In this document: positions 1 to 8,608 of the stretch, one piece after another
How positions within the stretch are numbered: position 1 is the stretch's first letter
Layout: every line of letters starts with the position of its first letter
Source of the DNA: Chryseobacterium sp. MFBS3-17
Lineage (GTDB): Bacteria; Bacteroidota; Bacteroidia; Flavobacteriales; Weeksellaceae
Reading direction: 5' to 3'
DNA length: 64,000 nucleotides
Assembly: GCF_020687745.1 (NCBI RefSeq)
Contig: NZ_JAJEWK010000010.1
Location: 124,001 to 188,000 of the forward strand
The notes under the pieces: model-generated
Told to the model about the DNA's origin: nothing
Database searches by the model: none
Seen by the model: only the letters and a program-made list of their open reading frames with translations
Program-made: the position numbers and the translations under genes

Positions 1-145
1 GCCAGATTCTGATCAGGCTGCCCAGTGCCGCTTCTGCAGGGAAACAGCAATGAATGATGACCTGTTTTTCCTCCACCGGAAGTATCCGAAGTTCTTCCAC
101 AATTTCGGGGGCAATTACCGGAGCGGGTTTTTGAATAGTGCTCAT
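1..145 (-). CDS. Unidentified protein, N-terminal part only (runs off the window)
   Basis: An open frame reads from an ATG at 145 leftwards to the window edge, giving 48 residues that begin MSTIQKPAPVIAPEIVEE and include the stretch IIHCCFPAEAALGSLIRIW. I do not recognise the family. It lies 21 bp upstream of gpsA's stop codon on the same strand, so it would be the gene after gpsA in a shared transcript. Codon use and composition match the neighbouring core genes. Confidence 0.6.
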   Translation of the reverse strand, partial: MSTIQKPAPVIAPEIVEELRILPVEEKQVIIHCCFPAEAALGSLIRIW

Positions 146-166
146 GGCCGGGAGATTCAATAAGGA

Positions 167-1207
167 TTAGTTAAGTTTTGCGGTGAGTTTTGAAAACTGA
201 TTTTCGGCACTTTTTTCTTCGTACAGGATATTGTAAATGGTGTCAATAATCGGCGTTTTAATTTTTTTGTCCTTTGCAGTGGCATACACAGAAGCCGCAG
301 CATAATACCCCTCTGCCACCATGTTCATAGACTGAATAGCAGATTTCACGGTGTATCCTTTTCCAATTAAATTGCCCAGATTCCGGTTCCGGGAGAACAG
401 TGAATAGGCCGTTACCAGCAAATCGCCCAGATAGGCACTCTCATTGACATCCCGCGGCGCCTCGTAGATGGCTTCCAGGAAAGTTTCCATTTCCCGGATG
501 GCATTAGACACAAAAACAGCAATGAAGTTATCTCCATACCCCAGCCCACTGGCAATCCCAGCACCGATGGCGTAGATGTTTTTCAGAATAGCACTGTACT
601 CATTCCCCAATATATCTGTACTGGGATTTACTTTGATGAAAGATGAAGAAAATATCTGATCCAGCTGCTTCGCCACATCCTCTTCTACCGTGGCAATGGT
701 CAGGTAGGAAAGTCTTTCCATACCCACTTCTTCTGCATGGCAGGGTCCGGCAATGACCGCCTGATTGCGGAAGCCTATTTCAAAATCGTTGCGTAAATAA
801 TGGGCTACCACGTCATTGGCTTTGGGCACAATTCCCTTAATGGCAGAAACAAAAATTTTATTCCTGTAATCTACGGTGAGCCGGTCCATGGCATCAGACA
901 AATAAATAGACGGCGTGGCCAGCACCACAATATCACTGGCGGCCACCATTTCATTAATATCTGTAGTAATATTAAGACTGCGCAGGTTAAAACTCACAGA
1001 AGTAAGGTAAGTGGGATTGTGACCCCTTAATTCTATGGCCCCTTTTACAAACTCGTTCCGTACGCACCAGTTTACCACTTCACAGTTTTCTACCAGCATC
1101 TTCACAATAGCGGTAGCGAAACTTCCGCTTCCCAGTACACCTACTTTAATTTCTGATTTCACTTTCTTTGCTGTGCCTTTTTTGTCCTTCGTCGTTTTCT
1201 TTATCAT
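167..1207 (-). CDS. gpsA: NAD(P)H-dependent glycerol-3-phosphate dehydrogenase
   Basis: Cytosolic enzyme that reduces dihydroxyacetone phosphate to sn-glycerol 3-phosphate, the backbone precursor of phospholipids. The 346-residue protein has a dinucleotide-binding motif GSGSFATA at residues 26-33, the SAIKGIVP segment around K124, GPCHAEE at 154-160, and the C-terminal helical domain with LKNIYAIGAGIASG at 208-221; these are the family hallmarks. It carries about 20 extra lysine-rich residues before the Rossmann fold. A minus-strand TATCTTTG element (1225-1232) lies 17 bases before the ATG, giving a leader of about 14 bases. Length is normal for the family. Confidence 0.95.
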   Translation of the reverse strand: MIKKTTKDKKGTAKKVKSEIKVGVLGSGSFATAIVKMLVENCEVVNWCVRNEFVKGAIELRGHNPTYLTSVSFNLRSLNITTDINEMVAASDIVVLATPSIYLSDAMDRLTVDYRNKIFVSAIKGIVPKANDVVAHYLRNDFEIGFRNQAVIAGPCHAEEVGMERLSYLTIATVEEDVAKQLDQIFSSSFIKVNPSTDILGNEYSAILKNIYAIGAGIASGLGYGDNFIAVFVSNAIREMETFLEAIYEAPRDVNESAYLGDLLVTAYSLFSRNRNLGNLIGKGYTVKSAIQSMNMVAEGYYAAASVYATAKDKKIKTPIIDTIYNILYEEKSAENQFSKLTAKLN

Positions 1208-1224
1208 TTCTTAACATCAATGTG

Positions 1225-1232
1225 CAAAGATA
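1225..1232 (-). promoter_or_regulatory. Predicted gpsA promoter (-7 element)
   Basis: TATCTTTG on the minus strand matches the Bacteroidota -7 consensus TAnnTTTG and ends 17 bases before the gpsA ATG. No convincing -33 TTTG is seen at the usual spacing. Confidence 0.5.
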
Positions 1233-1371
1233 GCGAAATATGCACAGCCCCGAATTGCGAAGTTCACATAAAAAGAATCATGAAATGGCACAATTTTACT
1301 GTAAAATCTCCGTTATTTCATTTTATTATTAAAATTTTGTTAATTTTTCTCTTTCAGCACGGTTTTTTATA

Positions 1372-1379
1372 TAAATTTG
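1372..1379 (+). promoter_or_regulatory. Predicted promoter of the M23 peptidase gene (-7 element)
   Basis: TAAATTTG matches TAnnTTTG; transcription would start near 1383, leaving a leader of about 35 bases before the ATG at 1418. The -33 region is weak. Confidence 0.5.
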
Positions 1380-1417
1380 CCGACTTCTGATATAATAGAG
1401 AGAAAGTTTGGATTATT

Positions 1418-2437
1418 ATGAAAAAGAAATTAAGAAATAAGAAAAAAGTAAATGTACTCTTAGGCGGCTTTCTGGCTGTAATTTTCGGACAAGGTATTCT
1501 GATTTCCAAATTGTGGAATGAGCGGGATGACAAAACTTACGAAGTAAATCTCGTGAAAATCAATACGCAAAAAGACAGCATAGACTATGCGAAAATGAAA
1601 AATGATTTGCTGGTGATGGACAAAACGATACGGGACATCAACTCATTTTTGAGCATAAAAAAAATCTCCAATACCAAAATTGAAGCATTAGAGAAAGACA
1701 GTCTTTCCAGTGCTGTTTATCTGGCCCGGCAGTCCAACCGCTACAGCCAGTACCTGATGGATTTGCAGAACAAACTGATGCAGGTACCACTGGGACTGCC
1801 CAGCGACGGATACATTTCATCTAATTTTGGCAAAAGAACCAACCCGATTCCCTACAGAACCATGCTGGCGTCTGTAAGAAGCACTCCGGCCGCCAAAACA
1901 TCTGCCATAGCTTCAGCTCCGGCCACCAATACCATCAGAAAAGTGGTTTCGGTAAAAGTAGTGGAAGAAAAAGACAGTACCGGAGCGGTGGTCAAGAAAA
2001 CCATTCCGGTGTATGAAACCGTCACCGTTCCTGCCACTGCGCAGCAAGCAAACATCAGTACCCCTGGAGGCACTACAAAAGTAGCGGTAAGAGAGATGAA
2101 CAATCCGCCGGCAGAGCCGGATCAGATTCAGTTTCATAAAGGCATGGACATTGCGGTTGCACCGGGCACCGATGTGAGAACGACCGCTGAAGGCAGGGTG
2201 ATTTTTTCCGGACAGAAAGGAGGCTACGGAAACTGTGTCATTGTATCTCATGGCAACGGCCTCGCCACGCTCTACGCACACTTGTCCAAACTATTAGTGA
2301 AAACAAATGATCAGGTGAAGGTCAATCAGGTCATCGCCAAATCGGGCAATACAGGAAGATCTACCGGTCCGCACCTTCATTACGAAGTACACCAGAACAA
2401 TACACCGGTGAATCCGAAGTTATTTATGAATTTTTAA
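1418..2437 (+). CDS. M23 (LytM-type) membrane-anchored metallopeptidase
   Basis: Predicted cell-wall peptidase or LytM-type regulator acting in the periplasm. A basic N-terminus is followed by one membrane segment (about residues 13-31), a coiled-coil-like region (about 50-120) and a C-terminal M23 domain. Zinc-site motifs are HKGMD (H240), LYAHL (H288) and HLHYEV (H319, H321). The domain normally runs continuously from GYISSNFGKR (131-140) to HKGMD, but here about 90 Ala/Thr/Val/Pro-rich residues (roughly 147-239) are inserted between these motifs. All metal ligands remain, so an active enzyme is plausible. The gene is monocistronic: promoter at 1372 and terminator at 2462. Confidence 0.9.
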   Translation: MKKKLRNKKKVNVLLGGFLAVIFGQGILISKLWNERDDKTYEVNLVKINTQKDSIDYAKMKNDLLVMDKTIRDINSFLSIKKISNTKIEALEKDSLSSAVYLARQSNRYSQYLMDLQNKLMQVPLGLPSDGYISSNFGKRTNPIPYRTMLASVRSTPAAKTSAIASAPATNTIRKVVSVKVVEEKDSTGAVVKKTIPVYETVTVPATAQQANISTPGGTTKVAVREMNNPPAEPDQIQFHKGMDIAVAPGTDVRTTAEGRVIFSGQKGGYGNCVIVSHGNGLATLYAHLSKLLVKTNDQVKVNQVIAKSGNTGRSTGPHLHYEVHQNNTPVNPKLFMNF

Positions 2438-2461
2438 GGGAAACCCCTCCTCAATGATCAA

Positions 2462-2497
2462 AGCCGTCTCATACCAAAAAGGAGACGGCTTTTTTAT
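2462..2497 (+). terminator. Rho-independent terminator after the M23 gene
   Basis: A nine-base stem AGCCGTCTC / GAGACGGCT with an 11-base loop is followed directly by a run of T. Confidence 0.85.
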
Positions 2498-2643
2498 ATC
2501 AGTACCTTACATTTGATAATACCGAAAATAATATAAACGTAATGATCCATTGCCAAAAACACTAAATGATCATCATATTGTTCACAGCAAAAAAAAACTG
2601 GGCTTGTTTTCAGATAAGAAAATCGATATTACGAGCACACCAT

Positions 2644-2677
2644 TATAAAAAAACCACTTACAATTCTGCAAGTGGTT
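2644..2677 (-). terminator. Terminator beyond the left tRNA fragment
   Basis: On the minus strand the hairpin AACCACTT / AAGTGGTT is followed by a T run. It sits 3' of the partial tRNA copy at 2688-2732 and is a diverged cousin of the hairpin that follows the intact tRNA-Met at 13134-13163. It is probably the original chromosomal tRNA terminator, cut off from its gene when the island inserted. Confidence 0.65.
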
Positions 2678-2687
2678 GATTTCCAAT

Positions 2688-2732
2688 GTGGCCCAGCCTG
2701 GGCTCGAACCAGGGACTTGCTGATTATGAGTC
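2688..2732. repeat. Left attachment site (attL): 45-bp copy of the tRNA-Met 3' part
   Basis: These 45 bases are identical to 13175-13219, the 3' part of the intact tRNA-Met gene from the anticodon stem to just past the discriminator base. Identity ends abruptly on both sides. Together the two copies frame about 10.5 kb of AT-rich DNA with a recombinase remnant next to this end, the standard signature of site-specific integration into a tRNA gene. Confidence 0.9.
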
Positions 2733-2823
2733 TACATTATTTTATCCTTAATATTTTGAATTTCAAAGTGTTATATAATTTCAATTTATTTCTTTTTTTA
2801 TGATTTGTGCTAAGTTTATCTCT

Positions 2824-3114
2824 CTATGGAAAATAATCGTGCAATAATATTTCTACAAAATAAGGCTTTGACAACAATAGATTAACAGGATTACGAGATA
2901 TAGGACAAAATAAAGAACAGTTGTGTATTTTGTACTTTTCCAAAACCTTTTGATCTAGGAAATAAACTGAAATTTGAAATTTATCTTCAAGATTTAAACC
3001 GTGTTTTCTTAAATTCTTTTTCGCGTGTTCTCTACCATAATTTTTTTTGATCCGAAGAAAGCCTTGATACAAAACCCCAAAAAAAATGCAAAAAATCCCA
3101 TTAGGATAATGCAT
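2824..3114 (-). CDS. Unidentified small protein with a hydrophobic N-terminus
   Basis: An open frame of 96 codons at the left end of the island. The N-terminal stretch (GIFCIFFGVLYQGF) is hydrophobic and could be a signal or a membrane segment; the remainder is basic. I recognise no family, and no promoter is evident. Composition is as AT-rich as the rest of the island, where chance frames of this length can occur, so coding status is doubtful. The stretch 2498-2823 upstream of it on the map holds only the left tRNA fragment, its terminator and AT-rich sequence. Confidence 0.3.
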   Translation of the reverse strand: MHYPNGIFCIFFGVLYQGFLRIKKNYGREHAKKNLRKHGLNLEDKFQISVYFLDQKVLEKYKIHNCSLFCPISRNPVNLLLSKPYFVEILLHDYFP

Positions 3115-3146
3115 AATTTTCTAACATCATCAATTAGAACACCAAT

Positions 3147-3737
3147 ATGTTTTTTATCTCCTATAAAGATATTATAAGTATTAATAGTAGTGGAGAGGTT
3201 TCACTTTCAGAACATTATGAAGACAACCAAAAACTTTTAATTGAATCTCCTTCCGAAGCTCATTTATTTTGGGTTTCGTAGGGAATCGTTGTGGAAAACC
3301 TATTAAAATCAATTTTCATAAAACACCAAGTTTTAAGAATCGAAAAAAATGAAGCCATTATCAAAGTAGAACCATCAGCGCCAAAAAAATTTCAAGACAT
3401 TTATTCCTACGTAACTTCAATTGGTATTTCGGCATCTTCGAACTTATGGCTTCAAACAGAATTTGATAGATTGGACATTAATAATCCGTTAGAAATCAAA
3501 ACTAACACATTATGGAATTTATGTACAATTGAACTCAAAGACATGTTGAATCTTTCTAAAATTACTCAGACGTAATATGACGAAATATATAACTCTATGA
3601 ATGTTTTGAGGTTAATGCGTCGTAATATTGACGCACACTCATTTTTAAAAAGTCGTGTAGTGGGTAGTATAAATGGAGATTTGGAAAACATTTATGTCCC
3701 AATGATAGATTTATTGATAAAAATTTACAATAGATGA
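3147..3737 (+). pseudogene. Unidentified island gene broken by two in-frame stop codons
   Basis: One reading frame runs from ATG 3147 to TGA 3737 and is interrupted only by TAG at 3279-3281 and TAA at 3573-3575. The three pieces (about 44, 97 and 53 codons) read like continuous protein. Each stop could come from a Gln codon by a single C-to-T change, the simplest explanation for decay. The longest piece can be read from GTG 3291 as 94 residues. The family is unknown. The final TGA overlaps the ATG of the recombinase remnant by four bases, so the two were probably co-translated. Confidence 0.5.
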
Positions 3738-4048
3738 AAGTTGTAAAAATTCTTCAGGAACAAAGTGGAAGACTTCAGATTGAAAGTAATTGCTCGACTA
3801 ATAACGAACTTTTAGAATTATTATCATCTTGCATCACAAGTCTAAAAAACATTTCTCATCAATTAGGATTTGTTGAATTCAAGATGAAAACTGCGAGGGA
3901 TTGTTACGCCACTACTCTAAGGAGAAATGCGATACCGTTAGAAACTATTTCAGAGTTGTTAGGACATTCCAACACAATGGTGACAAGACATTACATTGGT
4001 TCAATGGACTTGGAAACTATAACTAAAGCAAATGAATGCTTGATCTAA
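3734..4048 (+). pseudogene. Tyrosine recombinase (integrase) C-terminal remnant
   Basis: 104 codons. From about residue 42 the sequence is the catalytic end of a tyrosine recombinase: TARDCYATTL corresponds to the Arg box, ISELLGHSN carries the GH motif, and TRHYIGSMD contains the likely Tyr nucleophile. The arm-binding and core-binding domains and the first catalytic Arg and Lys are missing; functional family members are usually 300-450 residues. The first 41 residues do not look like integrase and may come from another gene joined by deletion. Position beside attL fits the integrase of this island. It is probably non-functional. Confidence 0.7.
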
Positions 4049-4232
4049 TTTAATAAGAATACGACCTAAAACAAAGGTCACTACAAACGGTACTCCCGTT
4101 TCCAAAACCAAACTGTAATCCATATGAAATCAAGAAATTTAAAACGTAGTCTGAGATTTGGCGTGCCTTGATGAGTTTTTTTCTAAAAAAACTAATGCCA
4201 ATAATTTAATTTTTAATAACAAAATAATTTTT

Positions 4233-4631
4233 ATGAAACATTTTCATATAATCGCGCAGCTTAATGCGCTTGATACACAAAAAATAAAAGAAAATCAACA
4301 CCTATTAGACAATGTGCAATACGAAAGGTGGGAAGCAGAACGTATTCTACCAATAAATGAAAATGATCTACCTTACGGTTATAACGGTCTCTTAGGTTTT
4401 ACCGCAGATGTAGTTCCTGTATACCATATACTTACAATTATTGATCTTATGCATACTTCAGGTATTAATGGAGACCCTCAGTTCAGGAAATGGCCAATAT
4501 TGGAAAGATATAAAGATGTATGGGAAGGGTTTGCTGAAATGAAAGAAGATGGCTTCTATGATAACATTAGGATAGTTTATGATCCTGAACAGGAACAGCA
4601 GAGGCAAGAGTATTTTCGAAGTCAATTTTAA
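4233..4631 (+). CDS. Unidentified island protein, 132 residues
   Basis: The ATG at 4233 is preferred over an in-frame TTG at 4158, because the 25 extra residues are low-complexity Asn/Lys/Phe. The product (MKHFHIIAQLNALDTQ...) is soluble and acidic, ends in a Gln-rich tail, and contains a PYGYNGLLGFTADVVP segment. I recognise no family. It has its own terminator (4637-4660) and is the last gene before the restriction cluster, so it may be separate from it. Nothing links it to defence apart from location. The stretch 4049-4232 upstream holds no other gene. Confidence 0.6.
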   Translation: MKHFHIIAQLNALDTQKIKENQHLLDNVQYERWEAERILPINENDLPYGYNGLLGFTADVVPVYHILTIIDLMHTSGINGDPQFRKWPILERYKDVWEGFAEMKEDGFYDNIRIVYDPEQEQQRQEYFRSQF

Positions 4632-4636
4632 TAACT

Positions 4637-4660
4637 AACAGGTCAATTGACCTGTTTTTT
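4637..4660 (+). terminator. Terminator after the 132-residue island gene
   Basis: Perfect 20-base palindrome (stem AACAGGTC / GACCTGTT with an AATT loop) followed by a T run, six bases after the stop codon. Confidence 0.85.
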
Positions 4661-4719
4661 TATTAACATTTCTTGCCTCGCAGGTTGAAATTTATTATTT
4701 TTAAGGTTTGCATTGATTT

Positions 4720-7700
4720 ATGTTTCAAAAAACTATTGTTTCCAAATATTTAAAAACTCAAAACCAAGAAGAACTCCATCAGAAATGGACTTTGTTCTGC
4801 AATCATTTCAAAAATCCTACGGTTCAGGAAAACATCAGAAACTCCAAGGAGGAACAGTATCAGGAAGGATTTTTGAGGGATCTGTTTGTTGATGTTTTTG
4901 GTTATACGCTCAATCCAACTGTTGGTTTCAACCTTACCACAGAACTTCGGAATATCAAAGACACCAAAAAAGCGGATGGCGGAATCATTATTGATGAAAA
5001 AGTGGTTGGAGTAATAGAACTGAAGGGAACGAATACCACTGATCTTGGAAAAATTGAACAACAGGCATTCAACTATAAGAACAATCAGATTGGTTGCATT
5101 TATGTGATAACATCCAACTTTGAGAAACTGAGGTTCTATGTGGAAGATACTATTCATTTTCAGGAGTTTAATCTGTTTGATCTTTCTCAGGAAGATTTCA
5201 ACCTGTTATACCTCTTTCTGAATTTCGATAATCTGCAAAATAATGTTCCTAAGAAAATCAAAGACGAATCAGTTTCTCAGGAAGATGTGATCACTAAAAA
5301 ACTGTACAAGGATTATTCAGTTTTCAAAAGGGAACTTTTTCAGAATTTTGTACAGCAAAACCCCGATCACAACCAACTTGAACTTTTCAAGAAGACACAG
5401 AAATTACTTGACAGACTCCTGTTCCTGTTCTTTGGCGAAGACCGTGGACTTTTGCCTCCCAACTCAGTAAGACAAATTCTTGAACAGTGGAATAAACTCA
5501 ACGATTTGGATGAATATGTTCCACTTTATAACCGATTCAAAAAATATTTCGGATATCTGAATACAGGATTCAAGGGGAAAAATCATGATGTTTTTGCATA
5601 CAACGGTGGTCTCTTCAAACCTGATGAGATTTTGGATGTGATTTATATTGATGATGATTTACTGTACAAACACACCCTGAAACTTTCCGAATACGATTTT
5701 GCTTCGGAAGTGGATGTGAATATTCTCGGTCACATTTTTGAAAATTCCCTGAATGAGATTGACGAAATAAAATCTCAGTTGGAAGGGAAAGAGGTTGATA
5801 AATCCAAAACCAAACGCAAGAAGGACGGTGTTTTTTATACTCCAAAATACATTACCAAGTATATTGTAGAAAATACGGTGGGTAAGTTATGTGAAGAGAA
5901 AAAGACCGAATTCGGAATTGTGGAAGAGGATTATTCCAATGATAAAAAAAGGCAACAGAAGACCAAGGAAAATCTTTTGCAGAAACTTGACGAGTACCGC
6001 AAATGGTTATTGCAGATCACCATTGTGGATCCTGCCTGCGGAAGTGGGGCGTTCCTGAATGAAGCACTCAATTTCCTGATCGAAGAACACCGTTACATTG
6101 ATGAAATGGAATCCAAATTAACAGGATCTTCCATTTCTTTCAGTTATCATTCTGAAAGTATTTTGGAAAATAACCTCTTTGGGGTTGATTTGAACGAGGA
6201 ATCGGTAGAAATCGCCAAACTTTCTTTATGGTTAAGAACCGCAGAACCCAACCGAAAACTTAATAACCTGAATAACAACATCAAATGTGGCAATTCATTA
6301 ATTGACGATCGTGAAGTGGCGGGCGACAAAGCGTTCAGTTGGGAAAAGGAATTTCCTCAAGTGTTTGAAAAAGGCGGTTTTGATGTGGTGATTGGGAATC
6401 CGCCGTACGGCGTTAAATTTAGTGATCAGGAAAAAAAATATTTGGGAAATTTTGATGTTTTAGTCCCTGATTTCGAAATATATATATTCTTCATTTCACT
6501 ACATAAAAAGATATTAAGAAAAGGTGGAGTTTTGTCTTATATTTTTCCAAATACATTTTTATCAATTATGTACGGACAGAAATATAGAGAAGAAATATTT
6601 AGCACCACTGTAGTTTATGAGATTGTAGATTTGTCTACAGATGTAACTTTTGTTGACGCAAATGTCAGAACTTGTATATTTTCTTTTTCCAAAAACGACA
6701 ATGATTATCAATGTGTTCTCTCAAGGTTGAATAATAAAGAATTCTCATTCATTGAAGTTTGTTCACGTTCGCAATTAATTGAAAATTCAGAGAATATACT
6801 CAGTCTTTTCTCCCAAAATTCAGAAGAAAAAAAAATAATTACAAAAGTTCTAAAATTTCCGAAGTTAAAGTCATTTCTCACCGTATCGCAAGGATACATA
6901 CCTTATAGAAGAAGTGATTTAATAAAGAAATATGGTGAAGAGGAGGGGAACAAAATTGTTGATAACCGACTATGGCATTCCACTATGAAGTTTGACGAAA
7001 CATGGAAAAGAGAAATTCTTGGTAAAGATCTTAAAAGATATCATTACGAAATATCTGATGGTTTTATTAAATATGGTAAAGATGTGGCATCTTATGTCGA
7101 TCCCAAATTTTTTGAAACAGAAAGGATCATAGTGAGAGAAATAACGTCAGATAAATTGTATTGTAGTATTATTGAGGAAGAAGCGTACAATAATCCCTCC
7201 ATCATAAATATTATTGATGAACAAAATGTTCTTAATTTAAGATATGTTCTATCATTACTAAATTCAAGTTTGATAGGATGGTTTCACAAAAAAATGTCAC
7301 CAAAAGCAAACAAGGGATTGTTTCCAAAAATTTTGATCAATGATATAAGAAATCTACCCTTAATTGATTTAGAAAAACAAGACCAACAGACATACGTGCT
7401 TAAATCTAATGAAATGATTTCTTTGAACAAAGATTTACACGAAGTTTCCAACAGGTTTCAAAGAACACTCACACGCAAATTTGAAGGAATTTCTTTATCC
7501 AAAAAAATGCAGGATTGGTACAGTTTATCCTATCCCGAATTCATCAAAGAACTTTCAAAACAGAAAATAAAACTTTCTCTTTCAGAAGAAGCAGAATGGG
7601 AAGATTATTTTTCTCAGGAGAAACAAAAGGCCTTGGACATTAAAAACACCATTGACGCAACCGATAAAGAAATAGACCAAATGGTTTATGAACTGTATGG

Positions 7701-7740
7701 TTTGACGGAGGAAGAGATTGAGATTGTTGAAAATAGTTGA
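4720..7740 (+). CDS. Type IIG-like restriction enzyme: fused nuclease and N6-adenine DNA methyltransferase
   Basis: A 1006-residue single-chain restriction-modification protein predicted to methylate adenine in its target and cut unmodified DNA. The N-terminal PD-(D/E)xK-type nuclease has D86 (KKADGG) and E100/K102 (VIELKG). A helical linker leads to a gamma-class methylase: motif X GVFYTPKYITKYI (370-382), motif I DPACGSG (437-443), catalytic motif IV NPPY (560-563). About 440 residues follow, with the target-recognition region and a coiled C-terminus. The architecture resembles the Eco57I/MmeI group. A weak promoter-like TTTG lies at 4707-4710. The DUF2971 gene begins five bases after the stop. 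Specificity cannot be read from sequence. Confidence 0.88.
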   Translation: MFQKTIVSKYLKTQNQEELHQKWTLFCNHFKNPTVQENIRNSKEEQYQEGFLRDLFVDVFGYTLNPTVGFNLTTELRNIKDTKKADGGIIIDEKVVGVIELKGTNTTDLGKIEQQAFNYKNNQIGCIYVITSNFEKLRFYVEDTIHFQEFNLFDLSQEDFNLLYLFLNFDNLQNNVPKKIKDESVSQEDVITKKLYKDYSVFKRELFQNFVQQNPDHNQLELFKKTQKLLDRLLFLFFGEDRGLLPPNSVRQILEQWNKLNDLDEYVPLYNRFKKYFGYLNTGFKGKNHDVFAYNGGLFKPDEILDVIYIDDDLLYKHTLKLSEYDFASEVDVNILGHIFENSLNEIDEIKSQLEGKEVDKSKTKRKKDGVFYTPKYITKYIVENTVGKLCEEKKTEFGIVEEDYSNDKKRQQKTKENLLQKLDEYRKWLLQITIVDPACGSGAFLNEALNFLIEEHRYIDEMESKLTGSSISFSYHSESILENNLFGVDLNEESVEIAKLSLWLRTAEPNRKLNNLNNNIKCGNSLIDDREVAGDKAFSWEKEFPQVFEKGGFDVVIGNPPYGVKFSDQEKKYLGNFDVLVPDFEIYIFFISLHKKILRKGGVLSYIFPNTFLSIMYGQKYREEIFSTTVVYEIVDLSTDVTFVDANVRTCIFSFSKNDNDYQCVLSRLNNKEFSFIEVCSRSQLIENSENILSLFSQNSEEKKIITKVLKFPKLKSFLTVSQGYIPYRRSDLIKKYGEEEGNKIVDNRLWHSTMKFDETWKREILGKDLKRYHYEISDGFIKYGKDVASYVDPKFFETERIIVREITSDKLYCSIIEEEAYNNPSIINIIDEQNVLNLRYVLSLLNSSLIGWFHKKMSPKANKGLFPKILINDIRNLPLIDLEKQDQQTYVLKSNEMISLNKDLHEVSNRFQRTLTRKFEGISLSKKMQDWYSLSYPEFIKELSKQKIKLSLSEEAEWEDYFSQEKQKALDIKNTIDATDKEIDQMVYELYGLTEEEIEIVENS

Positions 7741-7744
7741 TATT

Positions 7745-8506
7745 ATGGCTAAATTTTATAAATACAAGGGTAATGTTAATATCAGTGATGACAATGGGAG
7801 AAAGTTATTTGAAAGAGATTTAGATTTTATCGAAAATAACAAAATTTGGTTGTCAAACATAAATCAACTCAACGATCAAAATGAGGGAATTCACAACCTT
7901 GATAATTTTAAAACAAGTTTAAAGGCAGGAATGAAAATGGCGGGTTTTCTTGGTTTGAAAAAATATGATGAAAAAACCAATTTGAATTACGCCAATTCCA
8001 TATATAATTTTATCAGAGTTATGAAAGAAAATGTAGGTATATACTCGTTAACTACAGATTTTTCTAATAGATTAATGTGGTCACACTATGGAAATAGTAA
8101 TATGGGATACTGTATCGAATATGATTTTGATTCCATTACTGATTTACAATTGCAGCATATCAATGGATGGCATCCGAGCCATAATGACAGGTTTGAGCAA
8201 GTTAAATATCAAAAGCAGGTATATTCCCCTGTGAGTTTAAATTTTAAAATTGAAGATTTCTTCAAAATTGTCTCTCATAAGACAGAAGAATGGAATTATG
8301 AAAAAGAATGGAGGATCTTAACAAGTATTTCAGGTGGTTACTCGCATAAAAATAACATTGTAACATCAATTATTTTTGGAAGTAGGGCTGCAAGTGAAGT
8401 GAAGGAGGAAATAATAAATGCGTTGCAGAAGAAGAATATCAAGTTTTATCAACTTGAAAGAGTTAAGGAAAATAAATTAGTATTTGCTAAAAAATTGATC
8501 AGATAA
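7745..8506 (+). CDS. DUF2971 family protein
   Basis: 253 residues from ATG 7745, five bases after the methylase stop; an upstream in-frame ATG at 7718 would overlap the methylase and adds residues unlike the family. Typical DUF2971 signatures are the N-terminal FYKYKG start, W-SHYG followed by MGYCIEYDF, and the later EWNYEKEWRIL. The biochemical role of this family is not established; members often occur near restriction or other defence genes. Tight spacing to the restriction enzyme suggests co-expression and possibly a shared role. No catalytic motif is obvious. Confidence 0.75.
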   Translation: MAKFYKYKGNVNISDDNGRKLFERDLDFIENNKIWLSNINQLNDQNEGIHNLDNFKTSLKAGMKMAGFLGLKKYDEKTNLNYANSIYNFIRVMKENVGIYSLTTDFSNRLMWSHYGNSNMGYCIEYDFDSITDLQLQHINGWHPSHNDRFEQVKYQKQVYSPVSLNFKIEDFFKIVSHKTEEWNYEKEWRILTSISGGYSHKNNIVTSIIFGSRAASEVKEEIINALQKKNIKFYQLERVKENKLVFAKKLIR

Positions 8507-8516
8507 GCAAAAAAAA

Positions 8517-8550
8517 TTTGCAACACATCCCCTCAATTTATATTTTAAAG
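8517..8550 (+). promoter_or_regulatory. Possible promoter ahead of mcrB
   Basis: TTTG (8517-8520), a 20-base spacer and TATTTTAA give a partial match to the Bacteroidota promoter; the -7 box lacks the final TTTG. It would separate mcrBC transcription from the methylase and DUF2971 genes. Confidence 0.3.
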
Positions 8551-8608
8551 AAATGATACCTTACCAACAATCAACAATAAAACAAAAATAACATTCCCTA
8601 AAATTTGA

